The notes below the pieces were generated by a model that worked only from the letters and a program-made list of their open reading frames with translations, did not search any database and was not told the origin of the DNA. Positions 31,901-41,038 of a DNA stretch of 64,000 bases are shown piece by piece. Position 1 is the first letter of the stretch. Every line of letters starts with the position of its first letter. The stretch covers positions 1-64,000 of the forward strand of contig NZ_MVHU01000021.1 of NCBI RefSeq assembly GCF_002086285.1, in the 5' to 3' direction. The stretch is from Mycolicibacter kumamotonensis (GTDB lineage Bacteria; Actinomycetota; Actinomycetes; Mycobacteriales; Mycobacteriaceae). The translations under genes and the position numbers were made by a program.

Positions 31901-34900
31901 CAGGTGCAGCAGCGCAGCCCGGATCGGCCAATCGTGCTCCAGGTCGAAGCCGGCGCCGCGCTGCTCGTCCAGCTGCGCCCGGGTCCACTGCGCTACCTCG
32001 TCGGGATCGGTTGCCGGGCAGTTCAACTCGGTCACCTGAACCGGCGCCGGCGGGTTGATGATCTGGTGAGGCAGTCCGTCGATCTCCCGGAAGGTGGTAC
32101 GCAGGCTGTCGTGGCGGGCCACCACGTCGTTGAGCGCCAGCGTCAGGGCGGCGGTGTCGCAGGGGCCGCTGAGCCGGGCCGACAGCGGGATGTTGTCGCC
32201 GGCGGCGTTGGGGTCCAGCCGGTAGGAGAACCAGGTGCGCAGCTGCGACGCCGACACCGGAAGTGGGCCGGTTCGCGACACCGCGACCAAAGGCGGGCGG
32301 CCCGGCCCGTTCTCGCCGACCTGGGCCCGCTCGATCGCGGTCGCCAGCCGGGCCACCGTGCTCGACTCGAAGATGTCCCGGATGCCGATCTCCACCCCGC
32401 AGCGGGCGCGGATCGCCGCCACCAGTTTGGTGGCCAGCAGGGAGTGACCGCCGAGGTCGAAGAACGAGTCGTCGGCGCCGACCCGATCCCGCCCGAGCAG
32501 TTGGGCGAACAGTTGCGCCACCGCGTGTTCGGTGTCGGTCTGCGGCTCCCGATACGGAGCGTTCTCCAGTGGCTGGGGGTCGGGCAGGGCGGCCCGGTCG
32601 ATCTTGCCGTGCGCGGTGATCGGGATGTCGTCGACGACCACATAGGCGGCCGGGGCCATGTATTCGGGCAGCGCGGCGGCCACCCGGGCCCGGATCCGCG
32701 GGATGTCGACCTCCGCGTCTCCGCCGGGAGTCAGGTAGGCGACCAGGCTGCGGCCGAGCGCAGGCAGGTCGGAGACCACGACCACGCACTGCCCGACGCT
32801 GGGGTCCACCGAGATGGCCGCGGCCACCTCGCCCAGTTCGATGCGGAAGCCGCGGACTTTGACCTGGTCGTCGGCGCGCCCGATGAATTCCAGGTCGCCG
32901 GCGGCGTTGCGGCGGGCCAGGTCACCGGTGCGGTAGAGCCGCTGACCGGCGGCCCACGGGTCGGCGACGAAGCGTTCCGCGGTCAGGCCGGGACGGTCGA
33001 AGTAGCCGCGCGCCAGATGTGTTCCGCCGATGTAGATCTCGCCGATCACACCGATCGGCACCGGTTGCAGGGCGTCGTCGAGCAGCCGGATGGTGGTGTT
33101 GATGTTGGGGCTGCCGATCGGGACGATCCGGTTGCCCTGAGTGCCTTCGACCTTGAACCGGGTGGAGTTGACCACGGTTTCGGTGGGCCCGTAGAAATTG
33201 TGCAGCAGCGCGTCGAAGGTGGCGTGGAACTTGTCGGCCAGCTCGCCGGGCAGCGGTTCGCCGCCGATCGGGATGCGCCGCAGGGTGCGCCACTGGTTGA
33301 CCCCGGGCAGCGACAGGAACAGCCCCAGCAGCGACGGTACGAAGTGCATGGCGGTCACGCCTTCGCCCTGCAGCAGATCGGTCAGGTAACCGATGTCGCG
33401 CAGCCCGTCCGGGCGTGGAATCACCAGCCGGGCACCGTTTCCCAGGGTGCCGAACAGTTCGCCGATCGACACGTCGAAACTCGGCGAGGCCACCTGCAAC
33501 AGCACGTCGGTCTCGTCGATGCCGTACTCGTTGCCGAACCAGATCAGGTACTCCGCGATCGGCGCGTGCGCCACCTCGACGCCCTTGGGCAGGCCGGTGG
33601 ACCCCGAGGTGTAGATCAGGTATGCCAGATTCTCCGGCCGCAGCGGGCGCACCCGGTCGGCGTCGGTCGGGTCGGTGTCGGGCAGCTCGGCCAACACTTC
33701 TGGATCCGGCAGCTCACGCAGCACCAGGGCTGCCCGGGCATCGCCGAGAATGAATTCGATACGGTCCGGCGGGTATTCGGGGTCGACGGGCACATAGGCG
33801 GCGCCGGCCTTGGCGATGCCCAGCGCGGCGACCACCAGGTCGACCGAGCGGCCCATCAGCACGGCGACCTTGTCCTCGGTGCCGATACCGGACGCGATCA
33901 GGTGGTGTGCGATCCGGTTGGCACGGGCGTTGATCTCGGCGTAGCTGTACCGGCCGTGCTCGTCGACGACGGCGATGGCGGCCGGGGTGAGTGCGGCTCG
34001 CTCGGCCACCAGCGAACCCAGTGTGGTCGGGGTGGCGTTGAAATCCGGCCCACGCGCAACGCTGTCCAGCCAGGCACGGTCGGCGTCGCCGAGCATGTCC
34101 AGTTCGCCGACGGTGGCCTGCGGCTGTGCCACTACGGCCTCCAGCAGTTGCACCAGGTGCCTCAGCAGTTGGGAGACCAATGCCTCGTCGAGCACGTCGT
34201 GCAGGTATTCGGCTTCGATCAGGGCACCGCCGGCACCGGCCTCCACCATGATCCCGAGTGGCAGCTGGGCGATCTTGCCGCGGTAATCGGCTCGGGCGCA
34301 CGTGATCCCGTCCGGGTGGAAACCGTCACCGTCACCGGAGCGGAAGCCGAAGCTGAGCCGGGTGAGTCGCTCCACTCCCCCGTGCCGACGATCCGGGTTG
34401 AGTTCGCGGACCACACGATCGAGGTTGATGCCCTGATGGGCGAACGCCCCCAACGCGGTGTCGCGAGTTCGGGCCAGCAGTTCGGTGAAACGGTCGGCCG
34501 CCGCGACGCGGGCGCGCAGCACCACGGTGTTGCCGAAGTAGCCGATGGCATCCTCGGTGCCGGCGGTGCGGTTGAGCACCGGTGAGGCGATGAGGAAGTC
34601 GTCGGTGCCGGTGTAGCGCTGGATCAGCGCGGACAGCGCGGCGGCGACCACCATGTAGGGGGTGGCGCCGTTGTCGCGCGCCAGCTCCGCGATGCCCTCC
34701 ATCAAGTCGGCGGGCAGCTCCCGGGTGCACAATCCCGCCCGCAAGGTGTGCGGTACCGCCGAACCGCGGGGGCCCGGCAGCTCCAGCGGGTCCGGTGGAT
34801 CGGCCAGCAGCGCACGCCAATAGTCGAGGTCGGCACCGTGATCGGTGGTGGCCGGCGGGGTGAGAACGTGCACGGGCGGGCGAGCCGCGTAGCTGTCGAG

Positions 34901-35476
34901 GTCGGCGTAGGCCTGCGTCAGGTCGGTGAAGAAGACCGCCCACGAGGCGTCGTCCCAGGCGATGTGGTGGGCCACCAGCAGCAGGATGTGCTCGTCTGGG
35001 CCGACCCGGATCAGGGTGAGCCGCAGCGGGGCGTCGGTGTCCAGCCGGAACGGGGTGGCGAATTCACGCTGGGCCAACACCTCCAGGCGTAGCGCGCGGG
35101 CCTGACCGGCGAGGTCGGAGAGGTCGTGTTCGGCGAAGCCCGGTGTGACGTCACCCAGGACCGGGTGGGGTTCGCCGGCGTCGTCGACGGCATAGGTGGT
35201 GCGCAGCAAGGGATGCCGGGCTCCCACCGCCGCCAGGGCGACCCGCAGCCGGTCGGCGTCCAGCAGGCCGCTCAGCCGGTAGGAGACCGAGATGTTGGCG
35301 ACGGTGCCGTCCGGGTCGAGGGCCTGCACGAACCACATCCGGCGCTGTCCGTCGCTCATGGTGGCGTGCGCGGGTTCGGCCGGTTCGGCGGAGTCGGCGG
35401 CCAGTCCGCGTTCGGCCAGCCGGCGGCGCAGCAGCTCCAGCCGCTGTTCTGTGGCCTGCTCGACGGTGTCAGTCAT
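28991..35476 (-). CDS. mbtE: Mycobactin peptide synthetase MbtE, two full modules (C-A-T-C-A-T)
   Basis: A 2161-residue synthetase. Module 1: condensation 40-460 (HHIAWDD at 170), adenylation 475-965 (YLIYTSGSTGLPKG; core SFDVSIGE, Asp present), carrier near 980-1050 (DLGGHSLLA, Ser about 1012). Module 2: condensation 1060-1500 (HHIAADHWS at 1204), adenylation 1530-2035 (YLVFTSGSTGMPKG), carrier 2055-2125 (GGDSILS, Ser about 2085). The second adenylation core reads TFLEGGME, so Leu stands where Asp normally binds the amino group; its A10 Lys (DSGKLNR) is kept. MbtE loads the first lysine of mycobactin. The start overlaps mbtD by eight bases. The protein is longer than the M. tuberculosis MbtE I recall (about 1680 residues). 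Confidence 0.93.
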   Translation of the reverse strand: MTDTVEQATEQRLELLRRRLAERGLAADSAEPAEPAHATMSDGQRRMWFVQALDPDGTVANISVSYRLSGLLDADRLRVALAAVGARHPLLRTTYAVDDAGEPHPVLGDVTPGFAEHDLSDLAGQARALRLEVLAQREFATPFRLDTDAPLRLTLIRVGPDEHILLLVAHHIAWDDASWAVFFTDLTQAYADLDSYAARPPVHVLTPPATTDHGADLDYWRALLADPPDPLELPGPRGSAVPHTLRAGLCTRELPADLMEGIAELARDNGATPYMVVAAALSALIQRYTGTDDFLIASPVLNRTAGTEDAIGYFGNTVVLRARVAAADRFTELLARTRDTALGAFAHQGINLDRVVRELNPDRRHGGVERLTRLSFGFRSGDGDGFHPDGITCARADYRGKIAQLPLGIMVEAGAGGALIEAEYLHDVLDEALVSQLLRHLVQLLEAVVAQPQATVGELDMLGDADRAWLDSVARGPDFNATPTTLGSLVAERAALTPAAIAVVDEHGRYSYAEINARANRIAHHLIASGIGTEDKVAVLMGRSVDLVVAALGIAKAGAAYVPVDPEYPPDRIEFILGDARAALVLRELPDPEVLAELPDTDPTDADRVRPLRPENLAYLIYTSGSTGLPKGVEVAHAPIAEYLIWFGNEYGIDETDVLLQVASPSFDVSIGELFGTLGNGARLVIPRPDGLRDIGYLTDLLQGEGVTAMHFVPSLLGLFLSLPGVNQWRTLRRIPIGGEPLPGELADKFHATFDALLHNFYGPTETVVNSTRFKVEGTQGNRIVPIGSPNINTTIRLLDDALQPVPIGVIGEIYIGGTHLARGYFDRPGLTAERFVADPWAAGQRLYRTGDLARRNAAGDLEFIGRADDQVKVRGFRIELGEVAAAISVDPSVGQCVVVVSDLPALGRSLVAYLTPGGDAEVDIPRIRARVAAALPEYMAPAAYVVVDDIPITAHGKIDRAALPDPQPLENAPYREPQTDTEHAVAQLFAQLLGRDRVGADDSFFDLGGHSLLATKLVAAIRARCGVEIGIRDIFESSTVARLATAIERAQVGENGPGRPPLVAVSRTGPLPVSASQLRTWFSYRLDPNAAGDNIPLSARLSGPCDTAALTLALNDVVARHDSLRTTFREIDGLPHQIINPPAPVQVTELNCPATDPDEVAQWTRAQLDEQRGAGFDLEHDWPIRAALLHLPGDERVLSLVVHHIAADHWSVEVLFADLLIAYRSRAAGGEPSWAPPALQYADFAHWQGELLRDESGLIDAQRRYWMEQLAGLADDTGPRPDFPRPATANGSGDSVAFTVTREVRAGLAALARDTGATEFMVVQAAVAVLLHLAGSGDDIPLGVPVAGRNDNALDNLVGFFVNIVVLRNRLGGNPTLREVVLRAREAALGAYAHADLPFDRLVEALNPVRTLSRNPLFQVVVHVRDAAEVTHVIDSNADGDLVFRTVMPTFDIAHADLSVNLFATAGSDGLDGAGYDGHLIYRTDLYERATVQRLADWLGRVLAAMAGAPHQTLRDITLVDDDQRDRILTQWSRGADVPADDPRTIAEVLAPSRSFDGVAVRCGGAELSYPQLHRRSDRLAELLIEAGVQPGTWVGLSARRDLDLAVALVGIMKAGAGYFPLDPSYPRQRLEFMVDDVAPKVIVVSAATRDAMPTPEGVRLLCLDDTDVQAELAGGPVGAELPVPHPDDPMYLVFTSGSTGMPKGVVGTHRSMSTRLNWQIAHYPVAGEDIRLAQSSMTFLEGGMEMLAGLAAGATMILADDNEFRDPEALARLIADEQVAQVTAVASLISVLVDSAPAAVGRLRRLVCSGEPVSADLLGRLSRVLDSKTQLLNNFGATETSGAVVRGELAPPTPKLGRPTPGSQAYLLDDALQPVPPGVVGEVYYAGPQVVLGYWKRPALTATRFVANPFSPGDRLYRSGDRARWNSDGVLEFVGRTDHQVKVRGFRVELAEVESALRSAPGVAAAAARTWEQRGATTLAGYVVPAAAVTDTAEFIASVRAAVAATLPGYMVPSSLTVLEMMPLTDSGKLNRPALPQPAVATRGEADPPVTATEHTLVGICAELLGVERIGRSDGFFELGGDSILSVQLAARARAAGLDLDPRMIFENPTFAELAAAADTRAAAGSGPETADKAFAPMSVSGLSGEALADLTAAWGDSP

Positions 35477-38396
35477 GGGTGAAGACAGTCCTTTCGGTCT
35501 CCGCTGCCGGTGTGGTGCCGTCAGTCAGCACAGCCGTCAGTTGGGCCGCGGTGATCCCGGCCAGCAGCGGCCCGAGTGCCACCCGCAGGCCGGTGGCCCG
35601 GCCCAGCCGTTTGCGCAGGTCGAGGGCGAGCAGTGAATCCAGGCCGAGGTCAACCAGTGCCTGGTGCATGTCGATGTCGTCGGTGCTGTCCAGACCGAGC
35701 ACCGTTGCTAGTTCGGCGGCCACCACCTCGCTGACGGGTCGGTCGGCGCCGGCCTCCGGCGTTGCGGTGGCCGGTGATCCGCCGAACGGCGAAGCCACCC
35801 CTTGGCTGTCGAAGAACACCGCCAACCGGTCGAAGTCGGCGGCCAGGATCGCCGGGTCGTTCGGCGCGGCCATCAGTCCGGCGGTGATCGCGGCCTCGGG
35901 CGGCATCGGTGTCAGGCCGGTTCTGGCGATCCGGTTCTTCTCCTCGCCGCTGACCACGGCGACGCTCTGCCACAGCCCCCAGCGGATCGAGCTCGCGTTC
36001 AGGCCCGCTGCCCGCAACCGCTGCACCAGGACGTCGGCCATCCGGTTGGCCGCCGCGTAGATGCCGTGGCCCGACCCGCCCCACAGCGCCAGCACCGACG
36101 AGCAGACCAGTACTCGCGCATCGGGATGCCGCGGCCAGTGCCGCGCCAAATTGTCCAGCCCGATCACTTTGGCGCCGAGGGCATCCCGAACGGCAGTGTC
36201 GGTGATCTGTTCGGTGGCGACCGCCTCGGCCGAGGCGGTGTGCACGATGAGCCCGGCCGGCGCCGGCTGATGCTCGTCGATCAGCGCCGCCAGCGCCGCA
36301 TCATCGGTGATGTCGCACCGGATCGTGCTGATGTTCGCCCCGGTGCGTGCCCGCAGCGCATCCAACTGGGCCGCGGTGGCGCCGGCGGCTCCGCTGCGGC
36401 TGAGCAGGACGATGTCGCGTGCGCCCCGCTCGGCGCAGAACACCGCGAAGGCCATCCCGATGGCGCCGGTGCCGCCACTGATCACGACGGTCTCCGGAAT
36501 CGCGGGCACACCCGGGGCGACGGGGGTTTCCACCAACCGGCGCACCCACAGCCGCCCGCCGCGCACCGCGACCTCGGTGTCGGTCAGCGCCAGTCCGGCG
36601 GTCGCGGCCCGGACGTCGGCGGTGGTGGGTTGGGCCGGCAGATCCAGGTGTGCGAACGTCTGGTCGGGGTAGCCGAATCCGGTGCTGCGGTGCAGCGCTG
36701 CCAGTGCGGCGGCCCCGGGCCGCGGCGGCGGATCAGTGTCGAGTCGTTCGGCGCCGCGGGTGATCAGCCACACGCGTCGGCAGTGCGGCCCGGGTCCCAG
36801 CGGTGTCTGCCCGGCCGCGTGAGCGGCGAACGTGCGTGCCGCTTCGTGGATCTCGACGTCGTCGGTGGGCGCGGCGATGAGCACCAGCAGCTCGGCGTCC
36901 GCCGGCTCGACCGCATCGGCGTCCAGGCCGTCGAGCAGCCGCGCGGCCAGCTCCGGCGATTCCCCGGTGTGGTCGATGACGGCTACTGCACCGGGCCGGT
37001 CGGCGGGTTCTTCGACCGGTGCCCACTGCTCGACCATGGCGACCGGCTGCCGACTGCGCCGCGCAGACGGCTCGGCGCCGGCCCACAGTCTGGTGGTGTG
37101 CATCGGCGCGTGCGGGAAATGGCGTAGCGGTGCGCCTGCGTCGGGTGCGGCGAAGTCCCGCCAGCGGTAGCCGGGATCGGTGATCGCGGCGGCGGCGATG
37201 TTGGCCGACAGCGCCTCGCCGGCCGGGTGATCGCGGTCGGTGCTGGCCAGCACCTGCGCGGCGTCGGCGATGTCGCCCAACGGCACCAGCAGGGTGGGGT
37301 GCGCCGACATCTCGATGAACGTGGTGACACCGCGCGCCACCGCGGCGGCGGCGGCCAGATCGAACCGCACCTGCTGACGGAGGTTGTCGAACCAGTACTG
37401 CCGGAACGACTTACCCGCCGGGACCGGACCGCCGTACACCGAGCCGATGAATTCGACCGGGGCGCTGTGGAATTGCGCATCGGGCAGCAGCGCGAACATG
37501 CGGTCGCGCAGTGGCTCCAGGACACTGGTGTGCGCCGGGTAGCGCACCGCGAGCTCCCGGGCGAAGATCCCGCGGCGGTCGGCGCGCTCCAGAATCTGCT
37601 GCACCGCCGCCCATTCACCCGACACCACCACCGATGCGGGGCCGTTGACCACCGACAGCTCCACCCAGCCCGGGGTGCCGGCGATGAATTCGGCGGCGGC
37701 CGCCGCTCCCAGGGCGATCGTCGCCATGCCGAATCGTCCCGGGGTGTCGTCGGTCAGTTCCGCCCGGGCGATCACCACCGCCGCCGCGGCGTCGAGGTCC
37801 ACCACGCCGGCGGTGTAGGCGGCGGCGAGTTCGCCGAGGCTGTGGCCGACGGTGATATCGGGCAGGACGCCGAAATGCCGCCAGGTGGCGGCCAGCGCGG
37901 CGGAGTGGGTGAATTGAGCGGCCTGCACCACCACCGGGTCCGAGTCGTCGCTACCGCGCAGGTAGGCCAACGGCGAGGCGTGGCCGGCGCGGCGGAAGGC
38001 GGCTTCGCAGCGGTCCGCCTCGGCGCGGTAGGCCGCAATGCCCAGCAGATCGGCCCCCATACCGGGCCACTGGTTGCCCTGCCCGGGGAACACGAAGGCG
38101 GTGCGGGCGGGCTCCTGGTGATGGGATCGGACCACCAGCGGGTGGTCGGCGTCGTGGTAGACCGCGTCGAGGCCGCTGATGAGTTCACTCGTGTCGCCGG
38201 CCCGGATCACCGCTCGGTACCGGCGGATCGGGCGGGTGGCGCGCAGGGTCTGTGCCACCGCCCCCACGCCGGCCGGCCGGGCGTTCAGGTAGCGCGCCAG
38301 CGCGCCGGCCTCGGCTTGCACCAGGTCGCGGGCGTGCGCCGAGATCAATACGGGGATGCGGCCGTCGGGCAGGGCGATCGGGTGGGTGCTCAGCAC
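35469..38396 (-). CDS. mbtD: Mycobactin polyketide synthase MbtD (AT-KR-ACP)
   Basis: A 975-residue partial polyketide synthase that supplies the malonyl extender, ketoreductase and carrier for the beta-hydroxy acid unit of mycobactin; the ketosynthase is on MbtC. Acyltransferase 95-395 has GQGNQWPGMG and the nucleophile motif GHSLGE (Ser 186). Ketoreductase 630-870 has GGTGAIGMAF and GIYAAANRM with the catalytic Tyr and Asn. The carrier near 890-960 has DLGLDSLLAL (Ser about 921). I chose the GTG at 38396, which overlaps the mbtC stop. Length is close to M. tuberculosis MbtD (about 1000). Confidence 0.94.
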   Translation of the reverse strand: MLSTHPIALPDGRIPVLISAHARDLVQAEAGALARYLNARPAGVGAVAQTLRATRPIRRYRAVIRAGDTSELISGLDAVYHDADHPLVVRSHHQEPARTAFVFPGQGNQWPGMGADLLGIAAYRAEADRCEAAFRRAGHASPLAYLRGSDDSDPVVVQAAQFTHSAALAATWRHFGVLPDITVGHSLGELAAAYTAGVVDLDAAAAVVIARAELTDDTPGRFGMATIALGAAAAAEFIAGTPGWVELSVVNGPASVVVSGEWAAVQQILERADRRGIFARELAVRYPAHTSVLEPLRDRMFALLPDAQFHSAPVEFIGSVYGGPVPAGKSFRQYWFDNLRQQVRFDLAAAAAVARGVTTFIEMSAHPTLLVPLGDIADAAQVLASTDRDHPAGEALSANIAAAAITDPGYRWRDFAAPDAGAPLRHFPHAPMHTTRLWAGAEPSARRSRQPVAMVEQWAPVEEPADRPGAVAVIDHTGESPELAARLLDGLDADAVEPADAELLVLIAAPTDDVEIHEAARTFAAHAAGQTPLGPGPHCRRVWLITRGAERLDTDPPPRPGAAALAALHRSTGFGYPDQTFAHLDLPAQPTTADVRAATAGLALTDTEVAVRGGRLWVRRLVETPVAPGVPAIPETVVISGGTGAIGMAFAVFCAERGARDIVLLSRSGAAGATAAQLDALRARTGANISTIRCDITDDAALAALIDEHQPAPAGLIVHTASAEAVATEQITDTAVRDALGAKVIGLDNLARHWPRHPDARVLVCSSVLALWGGSGHGIYAAANRMADVLVQRLRAAGLNASSIRWGLWQSVAVVSGEEKNRIARTGLTPMPPEAAITAGLMAAPNDPAILAADFDRLAVFFDSQGVASPFGGSPATATPEAGADRPVSEVVAAELATVLGLDSTDDIDMHQALVDLGLDSLLALDLRKRLGRATGLRVALGPLLAGITAAQLTAVLTDGTTPAAETERTVFTHD

Positions 38397-39733
38397 GGCA
38401 GTGCCGCTTCCTCGCGCTCCGGGTGCTCCATCGCGACGATCACGTGGGCGTTGGTTCCGCTCATCCCGAACGCCGAGACCGAGCCGATCCGGCGGCCGTC
38501 GGGCGCCGGCCAGGCGGTGATGGTTTCGGCCAGGGTGATTCCCCCGCCGTCCCCGCCGTCCCAGTCGATGCCGTCGTGCCATCCGTCGCGCACGTGCAGG
38601 GTGGGCGGGATCATCTGGTGTTCGGCGGCCAGCAGCACCTTGGCCAGGCCGAGCGCGCCGGCGGCGGCCTGGGTGTGACCGATGTTGGACTTCACCGAGC
38701 CGAGCCGCGGGCCGGTGCCCGGCACCGTGTCGGCGCCGTAGACGTTGATCAGCGACCGCAATTCGACGGGGTCGCCGACCCGGGTGCCGGTTCCGTGGCC
38801 CTCGATCATGCCGACCTGGCCGGGCTGCACGTCCGCGTCGGCCAGCGCGTGCCGGAACAGTCGCTGCTGGGCCTGCTCACTGGGGGTGAGCAGGCCGGTG
38901 GTGTGACCGTCCTGGTTGAGCCGGCTGGCCAGCACTTCGCCGTAGATGTGCCGGCCGTCGCGTAAGGCCGCTGACTTGCGTTGCAGCACGAAGATTCCGG
39001 CGCCTTCGGCCCACACCGTTCCGGTGGCCGCGGCGCTGTAGGGCCGGCAGTGGCCGTCGTCGGACAGCGCGTGCTGCTTGGAGAACTCGACGAAGAATCC
39101 GGGCGAGCCCATCACGCACACACCGCCGGCGAGCGCCGTGTCGGCGTCCCCGGTCCGGATCGCCTGGATCGCCAGGTGCAGCGCCGAGAGCGCCGACGAG
39201 CAGGAGGTGTCGACGGTCAGGGCGGGACCGGCCAGCCCCAGGGTGTAGGCGACCCGGCCGGAGATCACCGACAACGCGGTGCCGGGCAGCAGGTGTCCAC
39301 TGTGTGCGGAGAACTGCGCCATGTCCGGGCCGTAGCCGGTGACCGACGCACCGAGGTAGACCCCGACGTCGTGGCCGGTGAGCTCGTCGGGGTTGATACC
39401 GGCGTCCTCGAGCGCGCGCCAGGCCACCCGCAGCGCGACCCGCTGCTGCGGGTCCATCGCGATGGCTTCGCGTGGCGCGATCCCGAAGAATCCGGGATCG
39501 AATTCGGCGGCGCCGGAAAGGAATCCGCCGGCGTTACAGATGGGTTTGAAGCCGTCGCGGTGCGATCCGTCGAGGAGTTCGCGCACCGCCCAGTCCCGGT
39601 CTTCGGGAATGGCGCTCAATGCCTCTCGTCCGTCGGCCAGCAGCGACCAGTACTGCTCGGCGGTGTCGATCCCCCCGGGCGCCTCGATGCCCAGGCCGAC
39701 GATGACGACCGGATCCTCGCACCGGTCAGGCAT
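38390..39733 (-). CDS. mbtC: Mycobactin ketosynthase MbtC
   Basis: A 447-residue stand-alone beta-ketoacyl synthase that condenses the growing chain with the malonyl unit carried by MbtD. The catalytic Cys is in VDTSCSSAL near residue 167; the two His are in EGHGTGTRVGD and SNIGHTQAAAG, in the right order. The opening PVVIVGLGIEAPGG is typical of modular ketosynthases. The ATG at 39733 overlaps the end of mbtT by eight bases, and the gene ends in mbtD, so T-C-D are likely coupled. Length matches M. tuberculosis MbtC (444). Confidence 0.96.
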   Translation of the reverse strand: MPDRCEDPVVIVGLGIEAPGGIDTAEQYWSLLADGREALSAIPEDRDWAVRELLDGSHRDGFKPICNAGGFLSGAAEFDPGFFGIAPREAIAMDPQQRVALRVAWRALEDAGINPDELTGHDVGVYLGASVTGYGPDMAQFSAHSGHLLPGTALSVISGRVAYTLGLAGPALTVDTSCSSALSALHLAIQAIRTGDADTALAGGVCVMGSPGFFVEFSKQHALSDDGHCRPYSAAATGTVWAEGAGIFVLQRKSAALRDGRHIYGEVLASRLNQDGHTTGLLTPSEQAQQRLFRHALADADVQPGQVGMIEGHGTGTRVGDPVELRSLINVYGADTVPGTGPRLGSVKSNIGHTQAAAGALGLAKVLLAAEHQMIPPTLHVRDGWHDGIDWDGGDGGGITLAETITAWPAPDGRRIGSVSAFGMSGTNAHVIVAMEHPEREEAALPC

Positions 39734-40472
39734 CGGCGATGATCCGGTTCGCCAGGGTGTCGATGTGCTCGTAGTGATAGAAGTGCCCGCCGTCGTAGAG
39801 CGAGACGGTGCAGGCGCCGGTGGTGTGTTGGGCCCAGCCCTCCAGCAGGTCGGTGCCGACCCGGTCGTCGGAGCGGCCACCCAGCACGTTGATGTCGGCG
39901 CGGATGGTCACCTCGGGTGCGCACCGGTAGCGGTTGAAGGCCAGGTAGTCCGAACGCACCGGGGCCAGCAGGAGGGCGAGGAATTCCTCGTCGGCCAGGA
40001 TGCGGGGGTCGGTGCCGCCCAGCTGGGCGAGTTCGGCGCGCAGGTCGGCGTCACCGGTGGGCACCTTGCGCAGGCCCGCGATCACGCCGGGTGCAGGCGC
40101 GGCCGAGGCCCACAGGCGCTGGATCTCGATGCCGCGTTCCTCGGCGAGCCGAGCGAATTCGAACGCGACGATCGAGCCCATGCTGTGCCCGAACAGCCGC
40201 AGCGGGCCCAGGGCGTGCCAGGGCGCCGCGTCGAACAGGCCGCGGGCCAGCTCCGGCAGGGTCTCGGCGGGCGGTTCGCGGAATCGGTCGGCGCGCTGCG
40301 GGTACTGCATGACGTAGGTGTCGGCGCCGTGGGCCAGGGCCAGGGCTAGCGGGCGGTAGTTGACCGCCGCTCCCCCCGCGTGCGGGAACACCAGGGTGGC
40401 CGGCCCGGGCCCGGAGAAGCGGCCGATCCAGGACGGAAACTGCGCGACGGCCGAGGTGTCGTCGACGGCCAT
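39726..40472 (-). CDS. mbtT: Stand-alone type II thioesterase MbtT
   Basis: A 248-residue alpha/beta hydrolase of the type II thioesterase family, which frees wrongly primed or stalled carrier domains in NRPS/PKS lines. The nucleophile elbow is GHSMGS (Ser about 90), the oxyanion region FPHAGG near residue 30, and the catalytic His is in GGHFYHYE near the end. MbtB here lacks a C-terminal thioesterase, so MbtT takes that place. It has a strong ribosome site (GGAGGGGG) and is first in the leftward run, 17 bases after an iron-box-like site. Confidence 0.93.
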   Translation of the reverse strand: MAVDDTSAVAQFPSWIGRFSGPGPATLVFPHAGGAAVNYRPLALALAHGADTYVMQYPQRADRFREPPAETLPELARGLFDAAPWHALGPLRLFGHSMGSIVAFEFARLAEERGIEIQRLWASAAPAPGVIAGLRKVPTGDADLRAELAQLGGTDPRILADEEFLALLLAPVRSDYLAFNRYRCAPEVTIRADINVLGGRSDDRVGTDLLEGWAQHTTGACTVSLYDGGHFYHYEHIDTLANRIIADA

Positions 40473-40488
40473 CCGACCCCCTCCGGTG

Positions 40489-40507
40489 TTAGTAAAGGCT
40501 GCCCTAA
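40489..40507. promoter_or_regulatory. Putative IdeR iron box, mbtT promoter
   Basis: TTAGTAAAGGCTGCCCTAA matches the IdeR/DtxR consensus TTAGGTTAGGCTAACCTAA at 14 of 19 bases by my count. It sits 17-35 bases upstream of the mbtT ATG, where a bound repressor would block transcription under iron-rich conditions. A second partial half-site, TTAGGTTAC, begins at 40518. The site and the T-run after it are nearly the same as at the mbtB promoter. Confidence 0.8.
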
Positions 40508-40659
40508 TTTTCCTGGGTTAGGTTACCCCCACCGCGGGCCGGCCGGAAATCCGGGCGGTCCTTCGCCGGTCGGCGGCCGGGAACCGTGTCGAGCGCCGTT
40601 TGTCGCTCCGATTGCACGTTCGGCGAAGGCTAGGCCGCGCCCTGCGTCACACTCCCCTG

Positions 40660-41031
40660 ATGGACGTCCGCACCACGATCGATACCTACCTGCGGGCCTG
40701 GATGCGGCAGGACCCCGAACTCATCGTCACGATCTTCACCGAGAACGCGGCCTATCACGAGCGGGTCCTCGAAGAGCCGATTCGCACCCGGGCCGGAATC
40801 CGCGACTACTGGCAGACCAAGGTGGTTGAGGGACAAGCCAATATCGACGCCCGGTTGCTCAACCTCTATATCGCCACCGACGGCACCACGGTGATCGCCG
40901 AGTGGGAGGCCACTTTCGACGACCGGGTGCAGGGCCGGCGCAAGCGGATGCGCGAAGTCGCGATCCTGGAGTTCGACGGGAATCGGATCGCGAGCCTGCG
41001 CGAGTACTGGGCGTCGGAAGTGGTCGGGTGA
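40660..41031 (+). CDS. NTF2-like (SnoaL-type) small protein
   Basis: A 123-residue protein with the NTF2-like fold pattern: opening helices VRTTIDTYLRAWMRQDPELIV, FTENAAYHE as the first strand region, EPIRTRAGIRDYW, and a closing strand ILEFDGNRIASLREYW. Members are small-molecule isomerases, hydrolases or binding domains; no specific role can be given. I chose the ATG at 40660 because it starts the fold correctly; an upstream ATG at 40600 adds 20 Arg-rich residues unlike the family. It lies in the stretch separating mbtT from mbtB. Confidence 0.75.
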   Translation: MDVRTTIDTYLRAWMRQDPELIVTIFTENAAYHERVLEEPIRTRAGIRDYWQTKVVEGQANIDARLLNLYIATDGTTVIAEWEATFDDRVQGRRKRMREVAILEFDGNRIASLREYWASEVVG

Positions 41032-41038
41032 TACGGCT

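Noticed and set aside
31904..34585. Large plus-strand frame opposite mbtE
   Set aside because: It is a high-G+C shadow of a clearly recognised synthetase; composition is His/Gln/Arg/Gly-rich without any domain.
40508..40659. GC-rich stretch before the NTF2-like gene as a terminator
   Set aside because: Several short complementary runs exist, but none forms a clear stem followed by a T-run.
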